A stretch of 64,000 nt of DNA from the NCBI RefSeq assembly GCF_008935075.1, contig NZ_CP044545.1, forward strand, positions 3,847,587 to 3,911,586, read 5' to 3'. The notes beneath the pieces were generated by a model, which worked only from the letters and a program-made list of their open reading frames with translations, did no database searches and was not told the origin of the DNA. Both the position numbers and the translations under genes were made by a program. Of the stretch, positions 36,657-46,131 are shown one piece after another. Within the stretch, counting starts at the first letter, position 1. Every line of letters begins with the position of its first letter. The DNA comes from Pradoshia sp. D12. Lineage in GTDB: Bacteria; Bacillota; Bacilli; Bacillales; Pradoshiaceae.

Positions 36657-36923
36657 GGAGCATAAGACAGAGGCTCGGAGGGGATGTTCTTCCCCCGCAG
36701 AGGCTATGCTTATGTCCCGAACTCCTAGGCCCTGAAGCCGGACTACTCAGAGTGCTGAAGGACCTTGATCAAAGGTACGAAGACTAAAAACGCCACGGTT
36801 TATAGACCTTCAAAAGACCTTTAGAACCCTCATCTCGGAGGCTTCTGACACTCATTTGTTTGCCGTTAGGAACCTATGCCAGATCTGATAGGCTTAAGTG
36901 TAGTTCCTAACGTTACAAATAAT
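36657..36923. other. structured non-coding region after glxK
   Basis: No gene. It holds a hairpin with GCATAAG/CTTATG outer arms and a G4/C4 inner stem (36660-36715), a second copy of the glxK 3-prime sequence (36749-36771), and a perfect 10-bp stem CGTTAGGAAC/GTTCCTAACG (36864-36873 with 36903-36912). GC content is higher than in neighbouring intergenic DNA. Confidence 0.6.
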
Positions 36924-37306
36924 AAAAGAGGCCGGGACATAAGTATTTCAGTTAATGATAAATCCGAACTATTTAGGTGATATTTTAATTGGATATTCGC
37001 CGGCTAGTGTGAGTTTTATTTGTTTTCATAGATAGGTTCATGCTGCATACCCTTATTCATATCTAGTGGAATGGAGCGGAAGCCACTCGACTCCTGCGGG
37101 AAGTAGAGGAAAGGCTGAGACCTGAGCAAGGCGCAGCCGAGGAGGCTAAAGCCTTCCTCCCCGCGGAAAGCGAGTGGCGCTGTAGCGCAATGGAACGGAC
37201 TTTTTTCTCCAACTTAACTCCTTATCATGCAACAAAGTCTACTAGAATTAATTTAGATATCTTCGTCTTTCAGCATTGTTTATAAGTTAGTGTCCCAGCC
37301 TCTTTT
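36924..37306. repeat. possible MITE-like element bounded by 16-bp inverted termini
   Basis: AAAAGAGGCCGGGACA (36924-36939) and TGTCCCAGCCTCTTTT (37291-37306) are inverted with 15 of 16 matches and enclose about 350 bp without a coding frame. Such GAGGCYGGGACA termini look like the intrinsic-terminator-like repeats common in Bacillaceae intergenic regions. The inside holds the GC-rich dispersed repeat listed separately. Confidence 0.55.
37064..37200. repeat. Bacillaceae-type GC-rich dispersed intergenic repeat
   Basis: The stretch runs from TGGAATGGAGCGGAAGCCAC through CTCCTGCGGGAA, the AAGGC/GCCTT inner stem and CCGCGGAAAGCGAGTGGC to ATGGAACGGAC. GCCACTCG (37082-37089) pairs with CGAGTGGC (37171-37178). 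Very similar elements are seen many times per genome in several Bacillus relatives. Only one copy is present in this window. Confidence 0.75.
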
Positions 37307-37598
37307 TTAGTCATTATAATCCTCTTATCCCTTTTGATAGTCTCTGCCTATTCTATTTTATGAAATACCAAACCAATTTCTCATGTCTTCTCCAAAATAA
37401 CCGATTACTTTGACATCCATAATACCTATATTTAATTATGAACTGAGTAATAATAACTAGTTTTTTAACCTGAACCAATATAATTAATAGTAGTATTTAA
37501 CTGTTATCCTAGATACCTATCCATATACCACTTTAAATTTGATATATTTGTAAGCGGAGCCTAAAACTCTCAAAAAATACAAAGGATAGGTGCCTCGT

Positions 37599-40500
37599 AT
37601 GAAACTATGGAGTAGTATTAAAGGTCGGATCTTTTTAACAAGTACAATGGCAATCAGCTTGGTAGCAACCTCTTTTATGACAAGTGAAGCAGAAGCCACC
37701 AAGCACAAGCATCACAAGCCTAAGGGACAATCACAAGTAGAACTCCGTATTATGGAAACGACAGATATTCATACTAATCTTTTAAGCTATGATTATTATA
37801 AAGATAGCTCCGCCCCTAACATTGGTTTAGCTAAAACAGCTACTCTCGTAAAAAAAGCACGTTCAGAAGTAAAAAATTCTGTATTAGTTGATAATGGCGA
37901 TTTAATTCAAGGGACACCTCTTGGCACATATAAAGCTAAAATCGATCCGTTAGAAAGAAGAGAAACACATCCAGCCATAAAGGCTATGAATATCATGGAT
38001 TATGATATAGCGACTCTTGGAAACCACGAGTTTAACTATGGGTTGAAATATCTGAACGAAGTATATAATGACGCTGATTTTCCTGTCATTAATGCAAACG
38101 TATACATTGATGATCAGGATAACAATCCAAGCAATGATGTTCATAAATTCCAGCCCTATAAAATCGTCAATAAAAAAGTTAAAGACCAATCCGGAAAAAC
38201 CAAAATCATTAAGATTGGCTATATCGGTTTTGTTCCACCACAAATCAACGAATGGGACAAGGCCCATCTTGATGGAAAGGTCATTACAAAGGATGTTGTA
38301 GCAACTGCTAAAAAATACATTCCTGTCCTAGAGAAAAAAGGTGCGGATGTGATTGTTGCTATGGCTCACTCCGGTTTTAATGGGAATCTCGATAATACGG
38401 AGGATACCGTATATGCTTTAAGCAAAGTACCTGGTATTGATGCTCTCACTTTTTCACACACACATAAAGTATTCCCAGCTAAAACCGATGCTGAATTAGA
38501 TGCTTTATTCAAAGATTCTGCAGGAAATCCTCTTCCTGGTGTTGATAATACTAAAGGAACCATTAATGGCGTGCCTGCTGTTCAGGCAGGGTATGGTGGC
38601 GCTGCACTTGGAATTATTGATTTGACATTAAAGCAAGTAAAAGGTGAGTGGGAAATATCCAAATCTCAATCCTCCACAAGGAGTGTTGACGAGTCTATAC
38701 AACCTGATAAATCGATTGTTCGTGCTGTTCAAAAGGATCACGAAGGTACGTTGAATTATATCGATACTCCTATCGGTACTACAACTGATGATATTTATAG
38801 CTACTTCGCACTGGTTCAGGACGATCCCTCTGTTCAGGTCGTTACGAATGCACAAAAATGGTATGCAGAAAAGTACATTGAATTAAATAAACCAGAATTA
38901 AAGGATCTGCCTATATTATCTGTTGGTGCTCCATTTAAAGCTGGCCGAAACGGTGTTGATGAGTTCACCGATATTAAAAAGGGCGATTTAACCATTCGAA
39001 GCGCCGGTGATTTATATCTCTACGACAATACATTGAAAGCCGTTAAAATCAAAGGCTCCGTAGTAAAAGAATGGATTGAAATGTCGGCAGGTAAGTTTAA
39101 TATGATAGACCCTGCCAAAGAAAGTGAACAAGAACTATTGAACCCTTCCTTTGCGGTCTATAATTTTGATGTCATCGATGGTGTCAATTATCAAATTGAT
39201 GTGACGAAGGCTCCAAAATATGCACCAAACGGTACTCTTATAAACCCAGAATCAAGCCGCGTAATTAATCTGGAGTACAATGGAAGTCCAATTGATCCAG
39301 ATCAGGAATTTATCGTTGTGACAAACAACTATCGTGCCGGTGGCGGAGGTAACTTCCCTGGATTAAAAGGCAGTGAACTGGTCATTGATTCAGCAGATGA
39401 AAACCGCCAAGTTCTAATGGATTACATTTCTGAAGTAAAAGAAATTACACCAACTGCTGACCGCAACTGGTCTATTGCTCCAATATCTGGCGAAGTGAAT
39501 GTCACATTTACCACTTCACCAAAGGCAGAAGAGTATATTACAGATGAAACACCGTTCACGTACACTGGAAAAACAGACTCTAAAGGCTTCGGAATCTTCA
39601 ATATTGATCTAAATCGTGGAGTCAATGTTCAGTTACTGGGATTAAACGATTTACACGGACAGTTAGATACTGTCACTACTGTTGGAGATTTACCAACAGG
39701 ACCTATTTCATATACAGCGGCAGCATTAAAGAAGGAAGAAGCTACAAATCCTAATACATTTCTAGTGCATGCCGGGGATATGATTGGAGGAAGTCCGTTA
39801 GTCTCCGCTTTATTTCAGGACGAGCCTACCGTTGAAATATTAGAAGCAATCGGATTTGATGTCGGAACATTTGGCAACCACGAGTTTGATGAGGGCATTG
39901 ATGAACTAAAGCGTATGATGAATGGCGGCGACCATCCTAAAGGCAACGCTGACTATGACGGAATGAACTTTCCATTAGTTGCTGCCAATGCTTTTGACAC
40001 TAGAGAGGGGAATTTAATCACCCAGCCCTATACAGTTTTAGAAGCTGAGGGCGAAAAAATTGGTGTTATTGGCGTTGTAACTCAGGAAACGCCTACTATG
40101 ATCGTAACAAAAGGAAATGAATCATTAAAAATCACAGATGAAGTAGCTGCCATCAACAAATATACAGATGAACTTAAGAAACAAGGAATTGAGGCTATTA
40201 TCGTGCTTGCCCATAATCCCGCAACGCAAACTGGCTATACCGATTCCTTCGATGCAAGCCGGATTGCAGAGCAGATTAATGATGAAGTCGATGTGATTTT
40301 TGCGGCACATAACCACGTAAACGTGAACCGCGTCGTTGATCAAAAATTGATTGTTCAAGCTTACTCCTATGGAAATGCTTTCTCTGATGTAGACATCACC
40401 ATTGATCCACTAACAGGCGATATCGTCAGCAAAACAGGAAAAATAAACACTGTTTACCAAAAGGACTATGCTCCAGATTCTGAAGTCTCATCTATTCTAA

Positions 40501-41114
40501 AAAAATACTCTGATCGCGTAGAACCCATTAAGGCTCAGATAATAGGCAATAATACGGCTTCTCTTGAAAAAAGCTACCCAACTACAGCAAGAGAATTCAG
40601 TGACATTGCCCTCGGTAATTTAATTGCAGATGGTATGAAGGCAGCCATGGATTCAGATTTCGCCTTAATGAATGGCGGCGGTGTACGCTCTCCATTAGAT
40701 GCAGGCGAGGTGACATTTGGTGATTTATTCGCCATTCAGCCCTTTGGTAATGTATTAAACAAAGTAAAGCTTAGCGGAGCTGATTTAGAAGTTGTTTTAA
40801 ATGAACAAATCACGGCAAGAGGTTTAGATTATCACGTATCCGGTTTTAAATATACCTACACCTATGATGACCAAGCAAAAAACGGTAAGATAGTCGATAT
40901 CCTTTTACCGGATGGCAGTAAAATCGATCCGAATAAAGAATACACAGTCGTGATCAACAATTATATGTATGGAAATATCAGTACGAGCTTTGGTAAGCTA
41001 TCAACAGATATGGAAGTCGGACCAGCCGATATAGATGCAACTGTTGAGTTTGTAAAAACCTTGCCTTCCTCGTTTGAGTATAAGGCAGAGGGTAGAATTC
41101 AAAAAATAGATTAA
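37599..41114 (+). CDS. secreted bifunctional cyclic-nucleotide phosphodiesterase / 5'-nucleotidase (YfkN-like, two modules)
   Basis: A large exported enzyme of about 1171 residues that should release phosphate and nucleosides from 2',3'-cyclic nucleotides and nucleotides. After a signal peptide ending near residue 32 (SEAEA), module 1 (about 45-630) has METTDIHTNL, DNGDLIQGTPLG, GNHEFNYGL and HSG, with a YRAGGGGNFPG substrate-binding C-domain; module 2 (about 680-1170) has LGLNDLHGQLD, HAGDMIGGSP, GNHEFDEG, AHN and the NGGGVRSPLD motif. It is shorter than B. subtilis YfkN (about 1460) and ends without an LPXTG or C-terminal anchor, so it is probably released. ATG 37599 is preferred over GTG 37590. 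Confidence 0.92.
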   Translation: MKLWSSIKGRIFLTSTMAISLVATSFMTSEAEATKHKHHKPKGQSQVELRIMETTDIHTNLLSYDYYKDSSAPNIGLAKTATLVKKARSEVKNSVLVDNGDLIQGTPLGTYKAKIDPLERRETHPAIKAMNIMDYDIATLGNHEFNYGLKYLNEVYNDADFPVINANVYIDDQDNNPSNDVHKFQPYKIVNKKVKDQSGKTKIIKIGYIGFVPPQINEWDKAHLDGKVITKDVVATAKKYIPVLEKKGADVIVAMAHSGFNGNLDNTEDTVYALSKVPGIDALTFSHTHKVFPAKTDAELDALFKDSAGNPLPGVDNTKGTINGVPAVQAGYGGAALGIIDLTLKQVKGEWEISKSQSSTRSVDESIQPDKSIVRAVQKDHEGTLNYIDTPIGTTTDDIYSYFALVQDDPSVQVVTNAQKWYAEKYIELNKPELKDLPILSVGAPFKAGRNGVDEFTDIKKGDLTIRSAGDLYLYDNTLKAVKIKGSVVKEWIEMSAGKFNMIDPAKESEQELLNPSFAVYNFDVIDGVNYQIDVTKAPKYAPNGTLINPESSRVINLEYNGSPIDPDQEFIVVTNNYRAGGGGNFPGLKGSELVIDSADENRQVLMDYISEVKEITPTADRNWSIAPISGEVNVTFTTSPKAEEYITDETPFTYTGKTDSKGFGIFNIDLNRGVNVQLLGLNDLHGQLDTVTTVGDLPTGPISYTAAALKKEEATNPNTFLVHAGDMIGGSPLVSALFQDEPTVEILEAIGFDVGTFGNHEFDEGIDELKRMMNGGDHPKGNADYDGMNFPLVAANAFDTREGNLITQPYTVLEAEGEKIGVIGVVTQETPTMIVTKGNESLKITDEVAAINKYTDELKKQGIEAIIVLAHNPATQTGYTDSFDASRIAEQINDEVDVIFAAHNHVNVNRVVDQKLIVQAYSYGNAFSDVDITIDPLTGDIVSKTGKINTVYQKDYAPDSEVSSILKKYSDRVEPIKAQIIGNNTASLEKSYPTTAREFSDIALGNLIADGMKAAMDSDFALMNGGGVRSPLDAGEVTFGDLFAIQPFGNVLNKVKLSGADLEVVLNEQITARGLDYHVSGFKYTYTYDDQAKNGKIVDILLPDGSKIDPNKEYTVVINNYMYGNISTSFGKLSTDMEVGPADIDATVEFVKTLPSSFEYKAEGRIQKID

Positions 41115-41123
41115 CAAGTGATT

Positions 41124-41160
41124 AAAGGACTGCCAATTTCATAATAGGCAGTCCTTTCTT
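41124..41160 (+). terminator. terminator after the nucleotidase gene
   Basis: AAAGGACTGCC / GGCAGTCCTTT, perfect 11-bp stem followed by CTTAGTTTT. It is convergent with msrAB. Confidence 0.88.
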
Positions 41161-41164
41161 AGTT

Positions 41165-42124
41165 TTACTTATTAAATAAACTTAAATATTGACCGTACCC
41201 CTTTTCCTCTAACTGATCTAGAGGGATAAATCGGAGGGCGGCGGAGTTAATACAATAACGCGCTCGATCCGGTCCAGGCCCATCATCAAAAACATGCCCC
41301 AGGTGAGAGTCTGATGTTTTGGATCTTACTTCAATTCTTCGCATCCCAAATGAAGTATCAAGTTTTTCCTCCATTTCATGTCGCTGTATTGGTTTCGTAA
41401 AACTCGGCCAGCCACACCCGGCGTCATATTGGTCAAGTGAACTAAATAAAGGTTCACCCGAAATGATATCTACATAGATTCCCTCTTCCTTATTGTCCCA
41501 ATATTCATTTTTAAATGGCGGCTCTGTTGCATTATTTCTTGTCACCTCGTATTGGAGCGGTGTTAATTCTGCTCGAAGCTGCTCATCACTTTTTGTATTC
41601 TTCCAATTATCTCTTATAAAACGAGCACGACCGGATCCCTCTTTATAGAGATTATAGCGAAAAGGATTCTTCTTATAGTAATGTTGGTGCTTCTCTTCTG
41701 CTCTGTAAAATGGACCAGCCGGGAGTATCTTCGTTACAATTTCCTTCTGAAATCGTCCACTGTTGGCTAGTTCCTTCTTAGAATCCTCGGCTAAACGATG
41801 CTGCTCTTCATTATGATAAAAAATGGCTGTTCGATAAGAATCGCCCCGATCATTAAATTGCCCTCCGGCATCTGTCGGGTCAATTTGCTGCCAATATTGT
41901 TTAAGCAATGTTTCATATGACATTTTTTCAGGGTCATAAGTAATTTGAACAGCTTCATAATGGCCTGTTGTATCACTGCAAACCTCTTCATATGTTGGAT
42001 TCTCCGTATGTCCACCCGTATAACCGGATACGACTTTTATAATTCCCGGCTGCTCGTCAAATGGTGATACCATACACCAAAAACAGCCGCCCGCAAATGT
42101 TGCCAGTTCCAACTGATGATCCAT
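41165..42124 (-). CDS. msrAB: bifunctional peptide methionine sulfoxide reductase MsrA/MsrB
   Basis: Repairs S- and R-methionine sulfoxide. The MsrA domain is N-terminal with GCFWC (catalytic Cys14) and [16 protein letters not shown]; the MsrB domain starts near residue 180 and has [23 protein letters not shown] and the catalytic Cys291 in [11 protein letters not shown]. The zinc-binding CxxC pairs of some MsrB forms are absent, as in many fused forms. 319 residues, no signal peptide, so cytoplasmic. Confidence 0.95.
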   Translation of the reverse strand: MDHQLELATFAGGCFWCMVSPFDEQPGIIKVVSGYTGGHTENPTYEEVCSDTTGHYEAVQITYDPEKMSYETLLKQYWQQIDPTDAGGQFNDRGDSYRTAIFYHNEEQHRLAEDSKKELANSGRFQKEIVTKILPAGPFYRAEEKHQHYYKKNPFRYNLYKEGSGRARFIRDNWKNTKSDEQLRAELTPLQYEVTRNNATEPPFKNEYWDNKEEGIYVDIISGEPLFSSLDQYDAGCGWPSFTKPIQRHEMEEKLDTSFGMRRIEVRSKTSDSHLGHVFDDGPGPDRARYCINSAALRFIPLDQLEEKGYGQYLSLFNK

Positions 42125-42308
42125 TCAGTATACACCCCACTATCATTATTTTGGGTAATCAACCCTACTATCTTTTCCAACCCTACTTCTATCGTATTCA
42201 AACTCATATGCGTATTTATATAAACAATAAAAATGATTCCTACTATGTATCTTATCCCTCAAGTAAAAAGGCTGCTCTAAATGGTTTTATATTAAGGCAA
42301 TAATAAAG

Positions 42309-42352
42309 GCAGTGCAAACAAAAGGTCTCATTACCCTTTGTTTAACACTGCC
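42309..42352 (-). terminator. terminator after thioesterase gene
   Basis: GGCAGTG...AACAAA-GG / CC-TTTGTT...CACTGCC makes a long stem; on the minus strand it is followed by TTTATTATT. Confidence 0.8.
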
Positions 42353-42364
42353 CCTTTAATTCAT

Positions 42365-42844
42365 TTATTTTTTAAATGTACCAGGCATAACGACTGCTTC
42401 GACAACTCCCCTGGCACAAAGTATTTCATCAGCATAAATCTCTGTTTCCACTTTCCACTTTTTCGGGTGGATTTCAGTTAAAGAACCGATTGCAATTAAT
42501 GGGACTCCCTCAGGTGTCGGTTTCATAAAATCAACATGTAATGAAGCAGTTACGAATCGAGGTGGAATTGCATCATCTCCCACATCAAATCCGTTTTTTC
42601 GATGGAGAGCCAGAGAGGCAGAGCCAGTCCCATGGCAATCAATTAAGGATGCAATGACTCCTCCATAGACAAACCCTGGTATTGCCATGTGATCAGATTT
42701 TGGCTCATATACAGTTTTAGTCTTATTACCATCCCAGCCAGTTCGAAAATGATGTCCATCTTTATTCAGTCGCCCACAGCCATAGCACCAAGCAAAATCA
42801 TCTGGATAAATATCCTGGATTGCTTTTTCAATCATCTTTATCAC
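42365..42844 (-). CDS. PaaI/YbgC-type hot-dog thioesterase family protein
   Basis: A 159-residue single hot-dog-fold protein. The helix motif IPGFVYGGVIASLIDCHGTG matches the PaaI/4HBT family (Gly-Gly-hydrophobic-Asp), and an N-terminal CYGCGRLN segment is seen in several bacterial PaaI-like thioesterases. It probably hydrolyses an acyl-CoA; the substrate is unknown. GTG at 42844 is chosen as start because AAGGAG lies 7 nt before it; ATG at 42835 and TTG at 42847 are alternatives. Confidence 0.82.
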   Translation of the reverse strand: MIKMIEKAIQDIYPDDFAWCYGCGRLNKDGHHFRTGWDGNKTKTVYEPKSDHMAIPGFVYGGVIASLIDCHGTGSASLALHRKNGFDVGDDAIPPRFVTASLHVDFMKPTPEGVPLIAIGSLTEIHPKKWKVETEIYADEILCARGVVEAVVMPGTFKK

Positions 42845-42965
42845 CAAATCACTCCTTACTAAAATGAGTAGCTAAAGATTTTTTCAATTCAATATGCATA
42901 TAAATCTGAGCACATTATCCTTTGGTTGGGTTAATGGCTGCAGGTGCAACTTCTTTTTGTCATAA

Positions 42966-43700
42966 TTATGAACCAGTCTTTTCGGATTCAATCCACATCT
43001 TCTGTTCTTCTTCCTCTACGATTCTACTTTTTTGTTGCTTTTTTAAATTAATATAGCCAATTGCTGTGACAGTGAACGCACCGAGAGCATCTACAATAAT
43101 ATCTCCCATCGTATCCATTACAGCGTCTCGCCCAATCAAGACAACTCCCTCTCCTGTAATGAATTTTTGCATGTTTGTTCCTAAGACACCATCAGCAAGA
43201 AACTCATAAATTTCCCAAACGGTTCCACAGGTTATTGCAAAACAAAAGGCGAATAGAGCCACAAAAAAGGGACTTAAATCAATTGTTTTCTTGGTATTGT
43301 TAAGGAAATTCACAATAATGAATCCTAACGCTCCCAGCATAGCTGCACTAAAGCAATGTAGAATTAAATCCCAGTAAGGAACTTTATAATAAAAGTTTCG
43401 AACCTCACCAAGATAGATCGCACAAAATAAAAAGATAAAATACATAATTTCCATGATATCCGGTATATCTATGCGGAAGCGATGTTCTAGTTGGGATGGC
43501 AGGAAAATAACTATACATCCTGTTAAACATTGCAAAATCATTAATACATAATCACTTTTCACACGTTCATATTCATTTTGGGCAACGCCTGATGGGGCAT
43601 TGATTAACATGTATATAGCATAAATGACTGATATCGCGAGTAATAGCAGAACTACTCTAAAAGTCCAGTTTTTCCTTTTTTCATATTTTATGTATTCCAC
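42966..43700 (-). CDS. YjdF/DUF2238-like integral membrane protein
   Basis: A 244-residue protein with about six hydrophobic segments. The late motif TVWEIYEFLADGVLG, followed by GRDAVMDTMGDIIVDALGA, is typical of the YjdF/DUF2238 group; the acidic residues within membrane segments suggest an enzymatic or metal-binding role, not established. The start is GTG, with GAGGAGGGG at good spacing. The C-terminal tail is cytoplasmic-like and charged. Confidence 0.8.
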   Translation of the reverse strand: MEYIKYEKRKNWTFRVVLLLLAISVIYAIYMLINAPSGVAQNEYERVKSDYVLMILQCLTGCIVIFLPSQLEHRFRIDIPDIMEIMYFIFLFCAIYLGEVRNFYYKVPYWDLILHCFSAAMLGALGFIIVNFLNNTKKTIDLSPFFVALFAFCFAITCGTVWEIYEFLADGVLGTNMQKFITGEGVVLIGRDAVMDTMGDIIVDALGAFTVTAIGYINLKKQQKSRIVEEEEQKMWIESEKTGS

Positions 43701-43900
43701 TTTAACCCCTCCTCTCTCTTATTTTACCTTTATTGCCCTACATATTGGTATGGCAAATGGGTACATTGCTATAAAAAGAGATTTATAATAGGATTCCATG
43801 CAATATTAGTCGCTAAAAGGCTATCGGCTTAACTAATTGTATGTTACACTCTCCTTTATTGGGTAATAATACCAAAATATAAGATGATGGTGGTGATAAT

Positions 43901-44374
43901 ATGAGGCTTCGTAATGGGATAACAGGATTCTTCGATTCAGCAGATAATCAACTGACACCAATGGACGAAAGGCAGTTCAAGCAGCTCTGTTATTCTATTG
44001 TTAATTACAATGGCGGAACGCTTAATAAATGGAGAGATCCTGCATATCCAACGAGTTTTTATCATGCACACATATCATTTAATAATGAGGAATTACATAT
44101 TTTACTGAATAAGCATTATCCCTTGCTTGCTTTTGCCTCAAGTGTTGAGTATGAATACATTGAATTCATTGATCTCCCCCATCTTGTCGAGACATTTTCC
44201 TCTTTTTATAAAGTATTGCATACAAGTGAGCTGAACGAGACTGTCATTATTAAAAATCATTTAAAGCATGATTTTTTACAAAACGAACATGATTTAACTC
44301 TCGCTGAATTAGAGAAAATTAAGTATTGGAAACCTAATATAGTTGGAGAGATTATTTTTAACTATTGGGATTAG
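43901..44374 (+). CDS. hypothetical protein
   Basis: I do not recognise this 157-residue soluble protein. It has no signal peptide or transmembrane segment, is rich in His, Asn and aromatic residues, and contains the stretch DERQFKQLCYSIVNYNGG and an acidic C-terminus (EIIFNYWD). AAGATGATGGTGGTGAT precedes the ATG. It is monocistronic on the plus strand among minus-strand genes. A weak hairpin (CCAAGG/CCTTGG, about 44379-44412) follows. Confidence 0.75.
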   Translation: MRLRNGITGFFDSADNQLTPMDERQFKQLCYSIVNYNGGTLNKWRDPAYPTSFYHAHISFNNEELHILLNKHYPLLAFASSVEYEYIEFIDLPHLVETFSSFYKVLHTSELNETVIIKNHLKHDFLQNEHDLTLAELEKIKYWKPNIVGEIIFNYWD

Positions 44375-44438
44375 GAAACCAAGGGAACCTATTATAGGGC
44401 CTTCCTTGGATGATAGTAAAGGTAAAACAAGCAATCTA

Positions 44439-45665
44439 TCAATCACCTATACCAACAGGCAAGTAATAGGATAGATTATTGGTAATCATTCCGCCAACCC
44501 TGTAGCCGAAGGCAGATGATTTTCCGTTAAGCAGGAAGCTTCCCAAGAGCAACCGGCCTTCCTGAAGCCCCTTTTCACTTAGATATTGTACAGTCGGCTG
44601 TTCCATATAAAGTTGATAAACTGAGGTGTACTCAGAATATGACTTTTGGCTATCTGCGTACATTAATCGGCCATTTTCACTAAAGATTTCAACTGTGTCG
44701 CCCTCACGCCCAAAGGCTGGTTTTTTCACATAAGGCAGTTGTTTTTTCAAAAAGGGCTCAGCTTCAAGGTATGTCGGCAGAAAATAATCCTCTACCCACT
44801 TATGTTCCTCCTCCGTAAAAAAAGGATGCCCCTCTTCATGCAATCCCCAAATGACAGCCTGAACTGCTTTATTTTGCAGTAAAAATGCCGATGGTGGATT
44901 CAGGATGGATAGCTTCCCCTCTTCCACTAACTCTAGCAACCATAAGCCAATTGTATTCCCATCTTTGTCCTGATCCATAATAATATTTTCAATCGGAAAA
45001 GTCTGCCGATAAAGGATATCAATCCTGACTCCATTCTCATCGAATAAGCCTACGCCTCTTTGAATTTGCAGCTTATGCAAGGGAGTGAACTTGGATGAGG
45101 GTACAGCCTGTTTAAGATACTGAACGGTTTCTCTGTCCTCAATATGATCCTCATGAGCCGTAAACACGATATGCGGAGCTTTTCCCTTACTGACTTGCTG
45201 GATACTTTCCTGAACTGCCTTATACAACTGCACCTCCAAGCCATCATTTGGATTCCCTGCCCCAAACTCTTTGCAAATACGTCCATTTATATGAAATAAT
45301 TCTTTAATAAATGTAGGAGTATCTGAATTAATCTCGATACACTTATAACCATCTCCGTATGGAATTAGATCCAGGCGCGCGATCACACTTTCAGCCGGGT
45401 GAACTTTAAGTCTTAAAAAAGAGATTGTCTCTTCTGGATAACCCATCTCGAGAAAAGTTTCATATGGAACTTTACGTAATAGTGACGCCATTTTCGAGTA
45501 TACCTTGCCGATTCGTTCAGTAACTAGGCGTATATGTGCTGCCTCTTGCCTGCCTATCAGCTTCATATCATATAAGGCATATTCCTCACCATAAAGATTA
45601 GCCCAAAAGCCCTCTATATGATCATAAAATTTGCTTCTTCTTTCATGGTACTTATCCATCAACAT
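44439..45665 (-). CDS. glutathionylspermidine-synthase-like ATP-grasp ligase (YjfC/YgiC type)
   Basis: An ATP-grasp enzyme predicted to join an amine and a carboxylate (peptide or amide bond). The 408-residue protein matches the ligase half of glutathionylspermidine synthase, without the amidase half: RLDLIPYGDGYKCIEINSDT (nucleotide/substrate region, about 120-139), the later KPAFGREGDTVEI (ATP-binding Lys/Glu) and GGMITNNLSYYLPV at the end. It is the last gene of a four-gene operon with a DUF350 membrane protein and a lipoprotein, the same association as E. coli yjfL/yjfC and ygiB/ygiC. The true substrate is unknown. It overlaps the upstream gene by about 14 nt. Confidence 0.85.
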   Translation of the reverse strand: MLMDKYHERRSKFYDHIEGFWANLYGEEYALYDMKLIGRQEAAHIRLVTERIGKVYSKMASLLRKVPYETFLEMGYPEETISFLRLKVHPAESVIARLDLIPYGDGYKCIEINSDTPTFIKELFHINGRICKEFGAGNPNDGLEVQLYKAVQESIQQVSKGKAPHIVFTAHEDHIEDRETVQYLKQAVPSSKFTPLHKLQIQRGVGLFDENGVRIDILYRQTFPIENIIMDQDKDGNTIGLWLLELVEEGKLSILNPPSAFLLQNKAVQAVIWGLHEEGHPFFTEEEHKWVEDYFLPTYLEAEPFLKKQLPYVKKPAFGREGDTVEIFSENGRLMYADSQKSYSEYTSVYQLYMEQPTVQYLSEKGLQEGRLLLGSFLLNGKSSAFGYRVGGMITNNLSYYLPVGIGD

Positions 45666-46113
45666 CATCTAACTCCTTAACATAAATCACATAAACACCC
45701 CGGTCTTCATCAATCTCAGTGGACGTCACTAACATCTGTCCGGCGCCCGGTACATCAACTACATCCTTCAAGAGATAGCGGAGTACTTCATAATGATTCT
45801 CGTAAGGAGTGCAAGAAAGCAGCCGATAGTTTTCCCGTAATTCATGGTTTCGAAATTCAATATGAATCCCTTGACCACGGTAGTTTTTTTCTTTCTCCCC
45901 CTGCAAATTCCTCCCTGTTTCCTTAACCACAAGGATTTCCTCTTCAGCAGACATTTCATTCGATATTAGCTCATATTGTGTTCCTCTTACAATAAAATAC
46001 GTACAAAGCTGTCTGGCATAGCACTCATCCACCCCAACAGTTGGGAGATTGTATTGATAAAAGGGCTCAAACCGCTCATTTCCTTTATCTAAATAATACG
46101 TTAATTGCTTCAC
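45652..46113 (-). CDS. hypothetical protein in the ATP-grasp operon
   Basis: A 153-residue soluble protein I do not recognise. It is rich in Glu and Tyr, with the stretch VGVDECYARQLCTYFIVRG near residue 27 and VYVIYVKELDD at the C-terminus; no membrane segment. It overlaps the ATP-grasp gene and follows the DUF350 gene by about 18 nt, so it is probably a partner, perhaps an adaptor or substrate. Resembles the small uncharacterised members of yjf-type operons by position only. Confidence 0.8.
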   Translation of the reverse strand: MKQLTYYLDKGNERFEPFYQYNLPTVGVDECYARQLCTYFIVRGTQYELISNEMSAEEEILVVKETGRNLQGEKEKNYRGQGIHIEFRNHELRENYRLLSCTPYENHYEVLRYLLKDVVDVPGAGQMLVTSTEIDEDRGVYVIYVKELDDVDG

Positions 46114-46131
46114 TCCACTTACCTGCCTTAT

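Noticed and set aside
36657-36923. T-box or other riboswitch after glxK
   Set aside because: The stems present do not include T-box or known aptamer consensus sequences, and no gene follows within reach.
37064-37200. CRISPR or tRNA-like structure
   Set aside because: There is a single repeat unit with palindromic arms and no spacers; no cloverleaf with anticodon can be folded.
42061-42303. An 80-codon plus-strand frame partly over msrAB
   Set aside because: No ribosome site, overlaps the start of msrAB antisense and then runs through AT-rich intergenic DNA; composition unlike protein.
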